Part shown: piece by piece, positions 1-9,229 of the stretch
Layout of the letters: each line of letters begins with the position of its first letter
Position numbering within the stretch: position 1 is the stretch's first letter
NCBI RefSeq assembly: GCF_029144185.1
Contig: NZ_CP110232.1
Span: forward strand, 372,001 to 436,000
DNA: 64,000 nucleotides
Direction: 5' to 3'
DNA from: Vagococcus intermedius
GTDB taxonomy: Bacteria; Bacillota; Bacilli; Lactobacillales; Vagococcaceae
Made by a program: the position numbers and the translations under genes
Notes under the pieces: model-generated
Told to the model about the DNA's origin: nothing
Database searches by the model: none
The model's input: only the letters and a program-made list of their open reading frames with translations

Positions 1-938
1 AAATTCTTTGGTGAGTCATTTGGCACTTTACGAACATCAAATTTAATTCCTTGATCGCGTAAATATTCAAATGATTCGATGTCTGCTTTATCGACAGATA
101 AAACATTATTCACCATAATTTTACCTTCTGAATGAGCCATGGAACCGACATTAATCTCAGGTAATTCAACGCCACCTTTCACGACTTTAGCAACATCTTC
201 AGGTGTTTCAAATAATAATAAGGCATTTGTTTTACCAAAACGAGGATCTTTGGAAATCTCAATCATTTTACTGATAGGGATGACATTGGCTTTGACTCCC
301 GGTGGAGCAGCTTGCGTGATTAATGTTTTACGTAAGTCATCTTTAGCGACGTTGTCTGATACAACGATGATACGTGTAGGATTGACATTACGTGTCCAAG
401 CCGTTGCGACTTGTCCATGTAAAAGACGAGAATCAATACGAGCTAAGCCGATTTTGATTTTGCCATCTCCCACGACAGTCCCTTCCGGTAAAGCCTGTTG
501 AATTTCTTCAACTTTTTCAACTTTTTCTTCTTCAGGTTCTAGTTCCTCAGGTTTAGCCTTAACACCTTCTTTGGCAACCGTTAAAATATGTGACGCAATT
601 TCATGAGCAGATGTCATTGAAAAGCGTGAAGCATAAGTTTCTATTAACATAGGTAAGTTTAAGCCACTGACCATTGCCCACTTATCTTTGTGATTTTCCA
701 AAAGGTTATTTGCCTGGTTAAAAGGTGTTCCTCCCCATAAATCGACTAAGAATAATACTTCATCTTCTGCATCAAATGTTGCAATTGCTGCTTCCATTTT
801 TGCTTTTAAATCTTCAGGACCTTCGCTAGGCATCAATGTCACTGCGTGAACTTTTTCTTGTTCACCAAAAATCATTGAACCCGATTGTAAAATTCCATTG
901 GCGAATTCCCCATGACTAGCAAGAATAATTCCTACCAT
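1..938 (-). CDS. manX: PTS mannose-family EIIAB component (3' end outside window)
   Basis: This gene encodes the phosphotransfer subunit of a mannose/glucose-type PTS permease, passing phosphate from HPr to sugar entering through EIIC/EIID. It is not closed in the window: the frame starts with ATG at 938 behind an AGGAGG site and runs off the left edge after about 312 codons, close to the roughly 320-330 residues usual for ManX. The N-terminal IIA domain begins [15 protein letters not shown], with the phosphorylatable His at residue 9. An acidic Glu/Lys/Pro linker around residues 145-165 leads to a IIB domain with the motif [17 protein letters not shown], whose His is the second phosphorylation site. 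It lies downstream of a free EIIB gene under the same sigma-54 promoter. EIIC and EIID should follow beyond the edge. The family assignment is firm; the sugar is inferred. Confidence 0.93.
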   Translation of the reverse strand, partial: MVGIILASHGEFANGILQSGSMIFGEQEKVHAVTLMPSEGPEDLKAKMEAAIATFDAEDEVLFLVDLWGGTPFNQANNLLENHKDKWAMVSGLNLPMLIETYASRFSMTSAHEIASHILTVAKEGVKAKPEELEPEEEKVEKVEEIQQALPEGTVVGDGKIKIGLARIDSRLLHGQVATAWTRNVNPTRIIVVSDNVAKDDLRKTLITQAAPPGVKANVIPISKMIEISKDPRFGKTNALLLFETPEDVAKVVKGGVELPEINVGSMAHSEGKIMVNNVLSVDKADIESFEYLRDQGIKFDVRKVPNDSPKN

Positions 939-1121
939 ATTTGTTACCTCCTATTAAATTCATATGTCTAGTGCTATCTAATTTTTCAAACTTTAGTGCT
1001 CTAATCAATAATTATCAGTAAAATAAAATAATAATAGCTTTTTTATCAGTGATTTAACACAATGAAAGTTGAAATAGTTGAAACCATGAAGCCGTTAGTT
1101 AAGTGGGCATCACCTCCTTTT

Positions 1122-1601
1122 CTATTTTTTTAGTAGCTCAATTAAGTTGACCTTGCTATCGGCAACAACTTTTCGTATTTCTAATTCAATGCCTTCTGAG
1201 GCAAGATAGTCAAAAAAATGTTTATCAGTCTCATCAATAGCTACAGCGTTAGTAATCATCCGTTTGCCCTGTGAAAAGCTAATGCCGCCAATATTAACAG
1301 AAGTAAAAATGACGCCGCCTTGATGAACTCGTGCGACATCTTCTGGATTAGTAAAGAGTAACATCGCTTTAAATTTGGAAAAACGCGGATCCGGGTAAAC
1401 CTCAATCATTTTAGCTACAGTGATGACATTTACTTTCACACCAGGTGGGGCAGCTTGAATTAATAATGATTTTCTTAAATTATCATAGGCGACAGTATCA
1501 CTAACAACTAAAATTCGATTAATATTACAGGCTTTGGTCCAAACAGTTGCGACTTGTCCATGTATTAAACGGTCATCAATTCTAACTAAGCGAATATCCA
1601 T
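1122..1601 (-). CDS. PTS mannose/fructose/sorbose-family EIIB, stand-alone
   Basis: A 159-residue single-domain EIIB of the mannose family. The active-site motif RIDDRLIHGQVATVWTK near the N-terminus carries the His that accepts phosphate from EIIA. ATG at 1601 follows AAAGGAG with good spacing. It is the first gene of the operon, about 40 bp downstream of a sigma-54 promoter, and precedes a second EIIB fused in EIIAB, so the operon has two EIIB domains. Enterococcus faecalis has the same order (LevR-type activator, free EIIB, EIIAB, EIIC, EIID) in its mpt locus, as far as I remember. The extra EIIB may act as a regulatory phosphate relay to the PTS domains of the activator, but this is inference. 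Confidence 0.92.
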   Translation of the reverse strand: MDIRLVRIDDRLIHGQVATVWTKACNINRILVVSDTVAYDNLRKSLLIQAAPPGVKVNVITVAKMIEVYPDPRFSKFKAMLLFTNPEDVARVHQGGVIFTSVNIGGISFSQGKRMITNAVAIDETDKHFFDYLASEGIELEIRKVVADSKVNLIELLKK

Positions 1602-1640
1602 AAGAGAGCTCCTTTAATAAAAGTAGTTACTTATTATTAA

Positions 1641-1656
1641 TGCAAGAATCATGCCA
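1641..1656 (-). promoter_or_regulatory. Sigma-54 (-24/-12) promoter of the mannose PTS operon
   Basis: Reading the minus strand, TGGCATGATTCTTGCA matches the sigma-54 consensus TGGCAC-N5-TTGCW, with the invariant GG and GC at the correct distance. Transcription would start near 1630, about 30 bases before the EIIB start codon. The divergence from ordinary -35/-10 promoters and the LevR-type activator encoded immediately upstream make this assignment strong. Confidence 0.9.
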
Positions 1657-1705
1657 AAAAATAAATAAAGTGTTAAACGGTGTCATAGAGGGGACAGGAG
1701 ATAAT

Positions 1706-1745
1706 AAAAAAACAGGATCAACACACTAATTAGTGTATTGATCCT
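1706..1745 (-). terminator. Intrinsic terminator of the levR-type gene
   Basis: A hairpin of about 14 bp with one mismatch (AGGATCAATACACTA on the minus strand pairs with its complement at 1714-1729) is followed by a run of seven T residues on the minus strand. It separates the regulator from the sigma-54-dependent structural genes. Confidence 0.85.
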
Positions 1746-1750
1746 ATTTA

Positions 1751-4618
1751 TTATAGTGTATCGTCGAATAGTGTATCATCAAAATCTGTTTTATTTTGTG
1801 TATTCTTAACTAACTGAACAATATAATAGATCTCTTCTTTTGGAAATTGAATGCCTAAAATATGATTAAGTTGTTCTAATTGTTTGGCTATAGAATGATA
1901 AAGCAGCTCATCTGGTAATGATCCCAACTCTTCAGGAGTGAGCGTTAAAGTATCTAATCGGATAATACGTTCTAGGGCGCCGGCTAGATGCATGGTTAAA
2001 TTAATATGAAAGGAGTAACTTGTTGCCAATTGTAGTGTATTTTTTAGAGTGTTGGAAAACTCCCATAAAGGGTCAATCATTTTTTTAGGGTTAATAAAAG
2101 AAAAACTTTGTTCCATATACTCAATACAAATATTACGTGCTGTCAACTCATCGACATCTTCTGTCACGAGTTGAGTATTGGATAGTAACTGTTTAATGAT
2201 GGTCGTTGATTCACTTAAAAAGAAGGACTCCATAGTAATAAATGGGACATTTATTTTAGGGTCAGTAATTCCTGTCGTCGCAATAATCCGATAGTTGGCT
2301 TCAATTTTTGGTAGCATTTTTTTGATGTCCAAAACGGACAAAGGAATGACTTCAATTTCAATTTCTGATTGTGTTTTAACTGATGTTTCAATCATTTCTT
2401 TCATACGTTGTGCCGTTCCTTCTCCAGAAGCACAAATTGCGATAATGGCTCTGGGTTTATGACCTAAGGCAATATCAAGCTTTTTATTGGTTGATGTAGA
2501 AGCATAACCATGAAAATTTTTTAATAAGTCATATAAATCTTTTAATTGTGTTCCTAATAATGAGGTCTTACGAGCCGCTTCTAACACGATAGGCGTAGTG
2601 ACCATATCAATTGTTTTAATTGGAATGGCTGTTTGTTTTGTGATTTCTTCCGAAAAAGTTGCAAGAGATCCCATATCTACTAACAAAATAACCCCATTTC
2701 CTTCGTTAACATTTTTAACTTCTGCAATTATTTTAGTAAGAGCTTCATTTGGTGACATTTCGAGAGGCATATCAACAGCCCTCAAATTAGTGGCATTTAA
2801 TAATTTTGTGACAACTTGGACCATACTAGAAGCTGTACTGTCACCATGAGCTGCAACAACAATCCCAATACGTCCATTTTTTTTATTTTCACTTAAAGAG
2901 ATCAGTAAAACTGCTAGATAATAACTTTCAGATTGTGGCACATTGATTTGGAAATAACTTTCAATCATTTCTTTTATTTCTTCTGAAACCGCCAATTCTT
3001 TGGGGTAACCTAAGACCATATTTTGAATATTTTCATTTAATTCCAGTTGCAGTTTCTCACCGTTTTGAGACCGTTTTAAAAAGGAACTAATATGTAGACT
3101 CATGGCATAGATAAAGTTAGTTTGAAAATGTTGGCCTAATCGTTGTTGTGCGAGTAAATAAATATCTTTTGTGATATCAATAACAGTTTGATCGACTATT
3201 TCGACTAATTTGTTTTCAGTATCAAAGGTGAAGCCATGGTTTTTATAAAATGACTTTAGATGGACATTGATGTCAGTAGTAATAAAATTATTAATAACCT
3301 CTTGATCAACGCCATCTTCTTTTAAAACAGCGGCTTTGTCCCCAATAATTTCATATAGGTTATAAGGTAATTCATAGCTATCAGCCTCAAAGGTTATTAA
3401 ATCACCATTAGGAACAACCGTAAGTTGGGGCTCTAAATGTTTTGATAACTCAGCTAAGGCGTCACGATTACTTGCTAATTGTAGTAACCCTTCTTTAATA
3501 GAGTCTGTTAATTGATCCATGGTAATGGTTAACTCTGGAAGATCCATTTGTTTTAAAAAAGCTCGAGCCGTGATTAATTGAGAATTAGATTTTAATTGTC
3601 CAACATTTCCATAAGAAACACTACCGATAAGTGACTTAACGACATCTTCAGATAAAGTTATTTTTCGTTGAATACGGGTAGCTTCCATCGACATCATTAA
3701 TTTTAATAAATCAATTTTTTCGCTAGCAGGGCGATTGGTGAAATGTGGAAGCTGAATAATAATTGGGATTCTTCTGACGAAAGTATTTAGTAGTGATGAG
3801 GTGGTGCTTTCAGTAGTGGCACAGATAACTCTGACATTAGCTTTTCGTGTTTTAGAGGTTTCTCCAAGGCGGGCATAAGTGCCATGATCTAAGAAATAAA
3901 ATACCATTTCTTGTCCTTCGGGTGGCAAACGGTGGACTTCATCTAGGAAAAGGATGCTACCATCAGCTTCATGAATAATACCATCTTTAGCTTTCAGTGC
4001 CCCAGTAAAAGAGCCTGCAGCGTAACCAAAGAGATGGGACATTAATAGTTCAGGGTTGTGAGCATAGTCAGCACAGTTAAAAACAATCAATTCTTTTGTC
4101 GGATCAATTACTTTATTGAGTTTGGCAAATTGAAACATAGCATGGGCAAAATAAGTTTTACCAGATCCAGTTGGCCCGATAATTAAACAGTTTAATCCTT
4201 TTGGCGGATATAAAATAGCCGCTTTAGCTTGTTCGACTGAATTTTTCATACTCCCATTGGAACCAATCATTTTGTTAAAAATATCGTTATTTGTTAGAGC
4301 TGTTTTTTTGTTCTTTTCCCCTTTTAGAGTGGTAATTTGTTTGGTATTTGGTTGTTCTAAATAACTTTTCACCGGTTTGGTTAAGGCTTTATGTTGGAAA
4401 GCTGAAATAGTAGCATATCTAACTGGACGACCGTCAATTTTTCCGATTAAGCCATCTCTGACCAATTTGTTGAGGTCTTTACTAACGTTACTACGTTGGA
4501 TATTAAAGTAGTCGGCGATAACAGAGGTTGTCAATCCAGCCCCTTCCTCTAATTCGGCAACCGTTAACTGCTGAGTTTGTTTTTTGACATAATGATAAAT
4601 TCGCTCGTACCGTTTCAT
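1751..4618 (-). CDS. levR: LevR/ManR-type sigma-54-dependent activator with PTS regulation domains
   Basis: Transcriptional activator for the downstream mannose PTS operon. Domains in order: N-terminal winged helix; AAA+ sigma-54 interaction domain with Walker A GPTGSGKT (about residues 148-155) and a GSFTGA loop that contacts sigma-54; PRD; an EIIA-Man-like domain with AAHGDSTAS (about residue 600); an EIIB-like segment with CASGEGTA (about residue 730); and a C-terminal PRD with a conserved His. The EII components and HPr phosphorylate such domains to couple activity to sugar uptake. The open frame extends to an ATG at 4645, but only the ATG at 4618 has a Shine-Dalgarno (AAAGGAG), so I use it (955 residues). 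The last residues contain a small tandem duplication (FDDTLFDDTL). Known homologues are LevR of Bacillus and ManR/MptR of Listeria and Enterococcus. Confidence 0.93.
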   Translation of the reverse strand: MKRYERIYHYVKKQTQQLTVAELEEGAGLTTSVIADYFNIQRSNVSKDLNKLVRDGLIGKIDGRPVRYATISAFQHKALTKPVKSYLEQPNTKQITTLKGEKNKKTALTNNDIFNKMIGSNGSMKNSVEQAKAAILYPPKGLNCLIIGPTGSGKTYFAHAMFQFAKLNKVIDPTKELIVFNCADYAHNPELLMSHLFGYAAGSFTGALKAKDGIIHEADGSILFLDEVHRLPPEGQEMVFYFLDHGTYARLGETSKTRKANVRVICATTESTTSSLLNTFVRRIPIIIQLPHFTNRPASEKIDLLKLMMSMEATRIQRKITLSEDVVKSLIGSVSYGNVGQLKSNSQLITARAFLKQMDLPELTITMDQLTDSIKEGLLQLASNRDALAELSKHLEPQLTVVPNGDLITFEADSYELPYNLYEIIGDKAAVLKEDGVDQEVINNFITTDINVHLKSFYKNHGFTFDTENKLVEIVDQTVIDITKDIYLLAQQRLGQHFQTNFIYAMSLHISSFLKRSQNGEKLQLELNENIQNMVLGYPKELAVSEEIKEMIESYFQINVPQSESYYLAVLLISLSENKKNGRIGIVVAAHGDSTASSMVQVVTKLLNATNLRAVDMPLEMSPNEALTKIIAEVKNVNEGNGVILLVDMGSLATFSEEITKQTAIPIKTIDMVTTPIVLEAARKTSLLGTQLKDLYDLLKNFHGYASTSTNKKLDIALGHKPRAIIAICASGEGTAQRMKEMIETSVKTQSEIEIEVIPLSVLDIKKMLPKIEANYRIIATTGITDPKINVPFITMESFFLSESTTIIKQLLSNTQLVTEDVDELTARNICIEYMEQSFSFINPKKMIDPLWEFSNTLKNTLQLATSYSFHINLTMHLAGALERIIRLDTLTLTPEELGSLPDELLYHSIAKQLEQLNHILGIQFPKEEIYYIVQLVKNTQNKTDFDDTLFDDTL

Positions 4619-4633
4619 TAAAGCAACTCCTTT

Positions 4634-4660
4634 AATACTAGTCATAAAATCACTAGTATT
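4634..4660. repeat. Perfect 9-bp inverted repeat in the levR leader
   Basis: AATACTAGT and ACTAGTATT flank a 9-base spacer just upstream of the Shine-Dalgarno of the LevR-type gene. It could be an operator or an RNA hairpin in the 5' leader. No function is shown. Confidence 0.5.
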
Positions 4661-4812
4661 ACTGTATTGTTATGTCTGTAGTGTATCATTTTAAAAGAGG
4701 TGAGCCAATATTTTTATCTATTAATCGGTTGTAATAGTAGGATAGAATATGAATTTACTCTATATATGGTGAGATAATTTTGTTTTTTTGGTCAAAAGTT
4801 GTTTCTATTATT

Positions 4813-4821
4813 TGCTATACT
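4813..4821 (+). promoter_or_regulatory. Extended -10 promoter upstream of small gene
   Basis: TGCTATACT matches the extended -10 pattern TGnTATAAT with one mismatch. No good -35 is visible. It lies about 50 bases before the first ATG and 116 before the second of the small gene that follows. Confidence 0.5.
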
Positions 4822-4936
4822 CAGTGGGAAAACTTAGATAAATTAGCAAGTATGCTTAGGGGGGAAAAGTATGAATGTCGATAACTATTTTAATGATTAT
4901 ATGATAATACGTGTTTTTTTTGAAGGAGAATCTCAA

Positions 4937-5077
4937 ATGTTTAACCGTCTATTGATTGTACCTTTAGAAGTTGAAGTAGAGGAGTATCAACGATTACTTT
5001 CTAATAAGTTGAAAGATAGTGGAGTAAAAGTCACTAAAATAATGGAAGAAGAAAATGCGTGGTCGCTAATCAAATAA
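4937..5077 (+). CDS. Small hypothetical protein
   Basis: A 46-residue product starting MFNRLLIVPLEVEVEEYQ with a charged, probably alpha/beta body and no membrane segment. I do not recognise the family. The start at 4937 has a textbook AAGGAG eight bases upstream. An in-frame ATG at 4871, after AGGGGGG, would add 22 residues and cannot be excluded. Support for reality is a plausible extended -10 promoter upstream and a strong intrinsic terminator directly after the stop codon, making a self-contained unit. It could also be the coding part of a small regulatory transcript. Confidence 0.5.
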   Translation: MFNRLLIVPLEVEVEEYQRLLSNKLKDSGVKVTKIMEEENAWSLIK

Positions 5078-5121
5078 AAAAGACACGACAAGAGAGATGA
5101 CTCTTTTGTCGTGTCTTTTTT
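5078..5121 (+). terminator. Strong intrinsic terminator after small gene
   Basis: AAAAAGACACGACA pairs with TGTCGTGTCTTTTT, ending in a T run. The flanking A and T runs make it usable on both strands. Confidence 0.88.
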
Positions 5122-5528
5122 CATTTTAAAAGATTCCCAGAAGGTCGGAGAATTAGTGAAAAACACCACTTGTTATTTTTTTGTCATTTTTATTTAAAAA
5201 AACAATTATTAGAAAAAGAAAAATAAGTATAGTTTCGTAAAAAAGTATCCAAAATATGCCTATTTTTTTAACGTGAAAATGGTTTAAAAGGAATGCGTTT
5301 AAAAAAGTGTCTATTAATGAAAAAAAGATTAAAAAAATAAAAAAACAATGAAAAAATACCCTTTTTTGGTTATTTAGAAGCAAAAAAGGGTATAAAAACT
5401 AAGTGGTTTCAAGGTTTTAACTGAATGTAATTCAAAATTTCACAAATTTCCTGAGTACTTGATTTTGAAAAAAAAAAAAGTTAAAGTTTTCTAGCAAAGA
5501 GAAATATATTTGTTCTTAAGGAGGTATT
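5122..5528. other. AT-rich intergenic region upstream of the WxL cluster
   Basis: About 400 bases without a supported gene. It holds a perfect 13-bp hairpin (5356-5393) and very A/T-rich sequence. The promoter of the surface-protein cluster should lie between 5400 and 5510, but I cannot pick convincing -35/-10 boxes. Confidence 0.6.
5350..5393 (-). terminator. Orphan perfect hairpin shaped as a minus-strand terminator
   Basis: ATACCCTTTTTTG and CAAAAAAGGGTAT form a perfect 13-bp stem around a 12-base loop. On the minus strand it is followed by six T residues, the form of an intrinsic terminator, but no minus-strand gene lies upstream of it. It may block antisense transcription coming out of the WxL promoter region, or form a leader structure on the plus strand. 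Confidence 0.6.
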
Positions 5529-8500
5529 ATGTTCAAAAAGACCAGGTATTTACTTGCTACATCCGCTCTCATCTTATCTAGTGTTCCTATATCTCCAATA
5601 GTAGAAGGAGTTAGTATTCGAGATGCAGAAGTAAGTAACGATAAGGTAGACTTATTAGAAGATTTTGGCGTTGACTATCAATTTGTTATGTTTCATAAAG
5701 AGCTTGTTGTTGATTTATTAGAGGCGATCTGTGAAAAAATATCAGATAACAGTACTATTAACAATAGTGACTTCGAGATAACCGATATAAAAGAGTTAAA
5801 AGATTATTTTGATAGAGTTATTGTTCGAGAAACGAACGATAAAAAAGACGACTTACCAGAAGACTCTATGGATAAACTCCAAGAGCTTAGAGATGTTGTG
5901 TTAAGTTTTTCAGATATGCCAGAAGTTTTAACTTTTAAAACATTATTATTAGAAAAATATGATAGTTATGAAAAGAATTTAAAACAGAATCATGATGTCA
6001 GTCAATCTCAAGTGATAACGGAAGAAGAAGCCAAAGCCGAAGAAGAAGCCAAAGCCGAAGAAAAAGCCAAAGTCGAAGAAAAAGCCAAAGCCGAAGAAGA
6101 AGCCAAAGCCGAAGAAGAAGCCAAAGCCGAAGAAAAAGCCAAAGCCGAAGAAGAAGCCGAAGCCGAAGAAAAAGCTAAAGCCGAAGAAAAAGCTAAAGCC
6201 GAAGAAGAAGTTAAAGCCGAAGAAAAAGCCAAAGCCGAAGAAGAAGCCAAAGCCGAAGAAGAAGCTAAAGCTGAAGAAGAAGCTAAAGCCGAAGAAGAAG
6301 CCAAAGCCGAAGAAAAAGCCAAAGCCGAAGAAGAAGCCAAAGCCGAAGAAGAAGCTAAAGCCGAAAAAATCATAAAGGATAAAAAAGAAGCAAAAACGAA
6401 AAGTAAGGAAGCTTCAAATCAGAAGAAAAATATTGAAACTAGAAAAGAAGAAATAGAAAAAATTGTGGCTTCAGCGCCATCTGGTTTACGCACAACCGAT
6501 TTATTCAATATTCCAAAATCTAAACATGATGGCATAGAGAATAAAACAAAAGTTATAACTAATAAAGCAACTAATACGGATGTTGTATTCGTTACGCCAG
6601 ATGAAGGGGAACAAATTGGGGTCATTTGGTCAAAGCATACCTATAAATTAAATATAAAAAAAGATTTTAAAATGCGTGCAAAAATGTATTTCGGTGATAA
6701 AGGAACCGACGCCGCAGATGGGATGACGTTTACAATCCACAATCCAGGGAAAAATGAAGCGGGTTATGATGAAAATGGCGATACTATTGTCATGGGGAAT
6801 GCTGGCTCTTCATTGGGAGTTATGGGAAGAGCAACTGAAACCAAAGATAAACCATGGGGAATGGCAGTACAAAATGCCTTCACTATTGAATTTGATAGTC
6901 ATGTTAATGGTCAAGGATTAGATAAGGGATTTTCTGATAAGAATTTTCATATTGGAAGTTATTATCCAGCACAACAAAAATATTATGCGAATGATAAGTC
7001 TCATAAACTAAGACATGATGGGATAATTCAATATCCGTCAACAAACCACCAATCAAATGGGGAGTGGCATGATTTTGAAGTTTCATACAAAGCAGAGACT
7101 AATGAAATAACATATAAGTATGATGGTAATGAAAGAACTGTGACATTAGATGTTGATGCATTAAATCCAGCAACTGCCGAAAATGAATCCATGTTGTATT
7201 GGGGGTTTACAGGAGCTACTGGAAGTAATTCAATGACTAACGCCATCGTATTTGAAGAACTACCTGATTTAGGAAATACGCTAAATCAACAAGATGTAAA
7301 AAAAATAATCAACAATCAAGAAGAATCTGTTAATAATTCGACAGATATTGTTCAATCAGGTGATCAATTATTTTATGACTATAATATCACCTATGAACCT
7401 GGGAAGCAGGTTACAAAACAACTTCATCTTAATGCTTCGTTAAATGATTATGTAAAAGTGACGGATGACACATTAAAAAGCATCGAAGTAAAGTATAAAA
7501 GGTATGACAAATATGGAGGTGGTGAATTACTTGCGCCTCAAGGTCCTAACCCAGGAAATTATCAAGTAAATATGTCTGAAGGAGGTCTTCAATTTGAACA
7601 TCTAGCTCCTTTAGGCCCGGAAGATGGGGATGATGAGTATTATGAAAGTATGACCATACGAGTACCGGTAGTTGCCGATGAAAAACATCAGCTGAAAGAA
7701 CCCCTAAGGGTGAAAGATAACTTTACAGTTAGAGAGCAAGATTATCAAGATATGACAAAATTAACTAGTAAGCAAGTGAAAAAAAGTCATGTTGAATATA
7801 CGATTAATCCAATAGAAGCTGAACTAGATTTAGTGGCGGTAACTGATCGTAAAGTTGATTTGAAAGAAGGCGAGTCATCACCAGCGGACTTGCATAAGAC
7901 CGAATTTATTAAAGGGACAATCGTATCTAAGGGGAAGTTAGATTTAGCTAATACTAAATTAAAAATTTCTAGTAAGGATGGCGCATTAATTGATAAGGAT
8001 GGGCAAGTCACGACGTTAGAAATAAACTTAACTGCGAATCAGGATACTTTTGAAGTCCCACTAGCCGACAATCGTTTAATTGCTAGTAAAGAGTTATGTT
8101 ATCAATTAATGGATAAGGATGGCAAACTGCTTGTTGAAACTACTCAAAAAGTGAAAGATGCGACACCTCCTACAGGTGAACTAAGGAATCCAATTTATGT
8201 CTTACTGAATCATCTACCAAATGAAGCGGATACTTTTATTAATAAAAAAACAGATACAAATCCAGATTCTAATAATAAGGTAACTGTGGATTATACTGAC
8301 AGAGATATAATTGAACAAAATGTAATGGATCCTTCTGTTATTGATGAAAATGGTAACTATAAGAAAAAAACAGTAGCTATTACTTTAAAAGATAGTGCGG
8401 GAAACAGCCTAGTATTAGAGGATAAAACAATGATTGTTTTAGAATCTGGTTTATGGATTGTTGGTAACGATGTTGAGGTGACATCAAAAGAGTTATTAAA

Positions 8501-9224
8501 AAATGCACCGGTTAATCCTGAGTTGATTGAAAATCGTGAGCGAGTAGACGATAAACAAGTGAGCGATATGTTAAAAGAAAAGGGCTTAAAAGGAAACTAT
8601 GTTAATTTTGAGTCACAGGAAATTGAAGATGTGACAGACGCTATTCAATTACTTGATTTAGATAAGGTGAGTTATCAGCCTGGTGAGTATCTGGTTAATG
8701 CCAAATTGACTAAAGGAGAATTAACGGCAGAAGATAAGCCACTTAAACTGAAAGTCACTGATGGTACGTTGGGTATAAAGGTTGAGGGTGAATTAGTTTA
8801 TAAACCAAGTATCACATCACTATTAAACCAACATTACCAAGCAACAGATGATGTGATATTGTCAGTCGATGATCAGCGCTATGCTCAAGATGGCTGGCAA
8901 TTAGACGTTTCAGCGAAGCAGTTCACTAAAGTTGAAAAACAAATTCCGTTAGAGCAATTGGAACTTTTTGGGAAGTCATCAGGTGGTTTAAGCAGTATTC
9001 AGCATGAAACAGGCTTTAGTTTTACTGATAAAGCAACTAAATCATTGGCTAATAATAACTTAGCAGATGAAAAGGCTAAATTATCTATTCAATTACAAAC
9101 TGCCAAAGGAACAAGCTGGGCTAAAACTAATGATCAATATCAAACAGAATTGACATGGCAATTGACACCAGATGCTAGAGATCTAGGTAAGCTATCCTTT
9201 GGGAAACCTAAGGAAAAGGAGTGA
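5529..9224 (+). CDS. Large secreted L-type lectin / WxL-domain surface protein with charged helical stalk
   Basis: A 1231-residue cell-surface protein, first gene of the csc-type cluster (CscC-like role). ATG at 5529 follows AAGGAGG. An N-terminal signal peptide (residues 1-28) is followed by an acidic helical region, then about 20 hexapeptide repeats of the type AKAEEE/AKAEEK (residues 162-280) predicted to form a rigid single helix. Residues about 325-580 resemble bacterial L-type lectin domains (DGMTFTIHN, FTIEFDSHVNG, WHDFEVSY, YWGFTGATG). A long beta-rich middle follows. The C-terminus carries WxL features, DGWQLDV and YQTELTWQLTPDA, which bind peptidoglycan non-covalently. No LPXTG is present. 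The gene overlaps a possible upstream GTG of the next gene. A host-glycan adhesin role is inferred from the lectin fold. Confidence 0.88.
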   Translation: MFKKTRYLLATSALILSSVPISPIVEGVSIRDAEVSNDKVDLLEDFGVDYQFVMFHKELVVDLLEAICEKISDNSTINNSDFEITDIKELKDYFDRVIVRETNDKKDDLPEDSMDKLQELRDVVLSFSDMPEVLTFKTLLLEKYDSYEKNLKQNHDVSQSQVITEEEAKAEEEAKAEEKAKVEEKAKAEEEAKAEEEAKAEEKAKAEEEAEAEEKAKAEEKAKAEEEVKAEEKAKAEEEAKAEEEAKAEEEAKAEEEAKAEEKAKAEEEAKAEEEAKAEKIIKDKKEAKTKSKEASNQKKNIETRKEEIEKIVASAPSGLRTTDLFNIPKSKHDGIENKTKVITNKATNTDVVFVTPDEGEQIGVIWSKHTYKLNIKKDFKMRAKMYFGDKGTDAADGMTFTIHNPGKNEAGYDENGDTIVMGNAGSSLGVMGRATETKDKPWGMAVQNAFTIEFDSHVNGQGLDKGFSDKNFHIGSYYPAQQKYYANDKSHKLRHDGIIQYPSTNHQSNGEWHDFEVSYKAETNEITYKYDGNERTVTLDVDALNPATAENESMLYWGFTGATGSNSMTNAIVFEELPDLGNTLNQQDVKKIINNQEESVNNSTDIVQSGDQLFYDYNITYEPGKQVTKQLHLNASLNDYVKVTDDTLKSIEVKYKRYDKYGGGELLAPQGPNPGNYQVNMSEGGLQFEHLAPLGPEDGDDEYYESMTIRVPVVADEKHQLKEPLRVKDNFTVREQDYQDMTKLTSKQVKKSHVEYTINPIEAELDLVAVTDRKVDLKEGESSPADLHKTEFIKGTIVSKGKLDLANTKLKISSKDGALIDKDGQVTTLEINLTANQDTFEVPLADNRLIASKELCYQLMDKDGKLLVETTQKVKDATPPTGELRNPIYVLLNHLPNEADTFINKKTDTNPDSNNKVTVDYTDRDIIEQNVMDPSVIDENGNYKKKTVAITLKDSAGNSLVLEDKTMIVLESGLWIVGNDVEVTSKELLKNAPVNPELIENRERVDDKQVSDMLKEKGLKGNYVNFESQEIEDVTDAIQLLDLDKVSYQPGEYLVNAKLTKGELTAEDKPLKLKVTDGTLGIKVEGELVYKPSITSLLNQHYQATDDVILSVDDQRYAQDGWQLDVSAKQFTKVEKQIPLEQLELFGKSSGGLSSIQHETGFSFTDKATKSLANNNLADEKAKLSIQLQTAKGTSWAKTNDQYQTELTWQLTPDARDLGKLSFGKPKEKE
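6015..6366 (+). repeat. 18-bp tandem repeats encoding AKAEE(E/K) hexapeptides
   Basis: About 20 tandem copies of an 18-base unit of the form gccaaagccgaagaagaa with synonymous and Glu/Lys variation. The array is in frame and codes for the helical stalk. Such arrays can change copy number by slippage while staying in frame. Confidence 0.9.
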
Positions 9225-9229
9225 ATAAA

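Noticed and set aside
1671-1686. cre-like site TGTTAAACGGTGTCAT upstream of the sigma-54 promoter
   Set aside because: One base too long in the left half and mismatched to the CcpA consensus. It could equally be part of a LevR upstream site; not supported enough to list.
5153-5383. 76-codon minus-strand frame encoding a hydrophobic peptide
   Set aside because: The only start is a TTG inside the 13-bp hairpin, with no ribosome site; the hydrophobic reading follows from A/T-rich sequence read as Phe/Leu/Ile codons.
6015-6366. Tandem repeats considered as a CRISPR array
   Set aside because: Units are contiguous without spacers and in frame with a surface protein.
6008-6373. Minus-strand frame through the AKAEEE repeat array
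   Set aside because: Antisense shadow of the repeats (Ala/Ser/Leu/Phe monotony) with no start signals.
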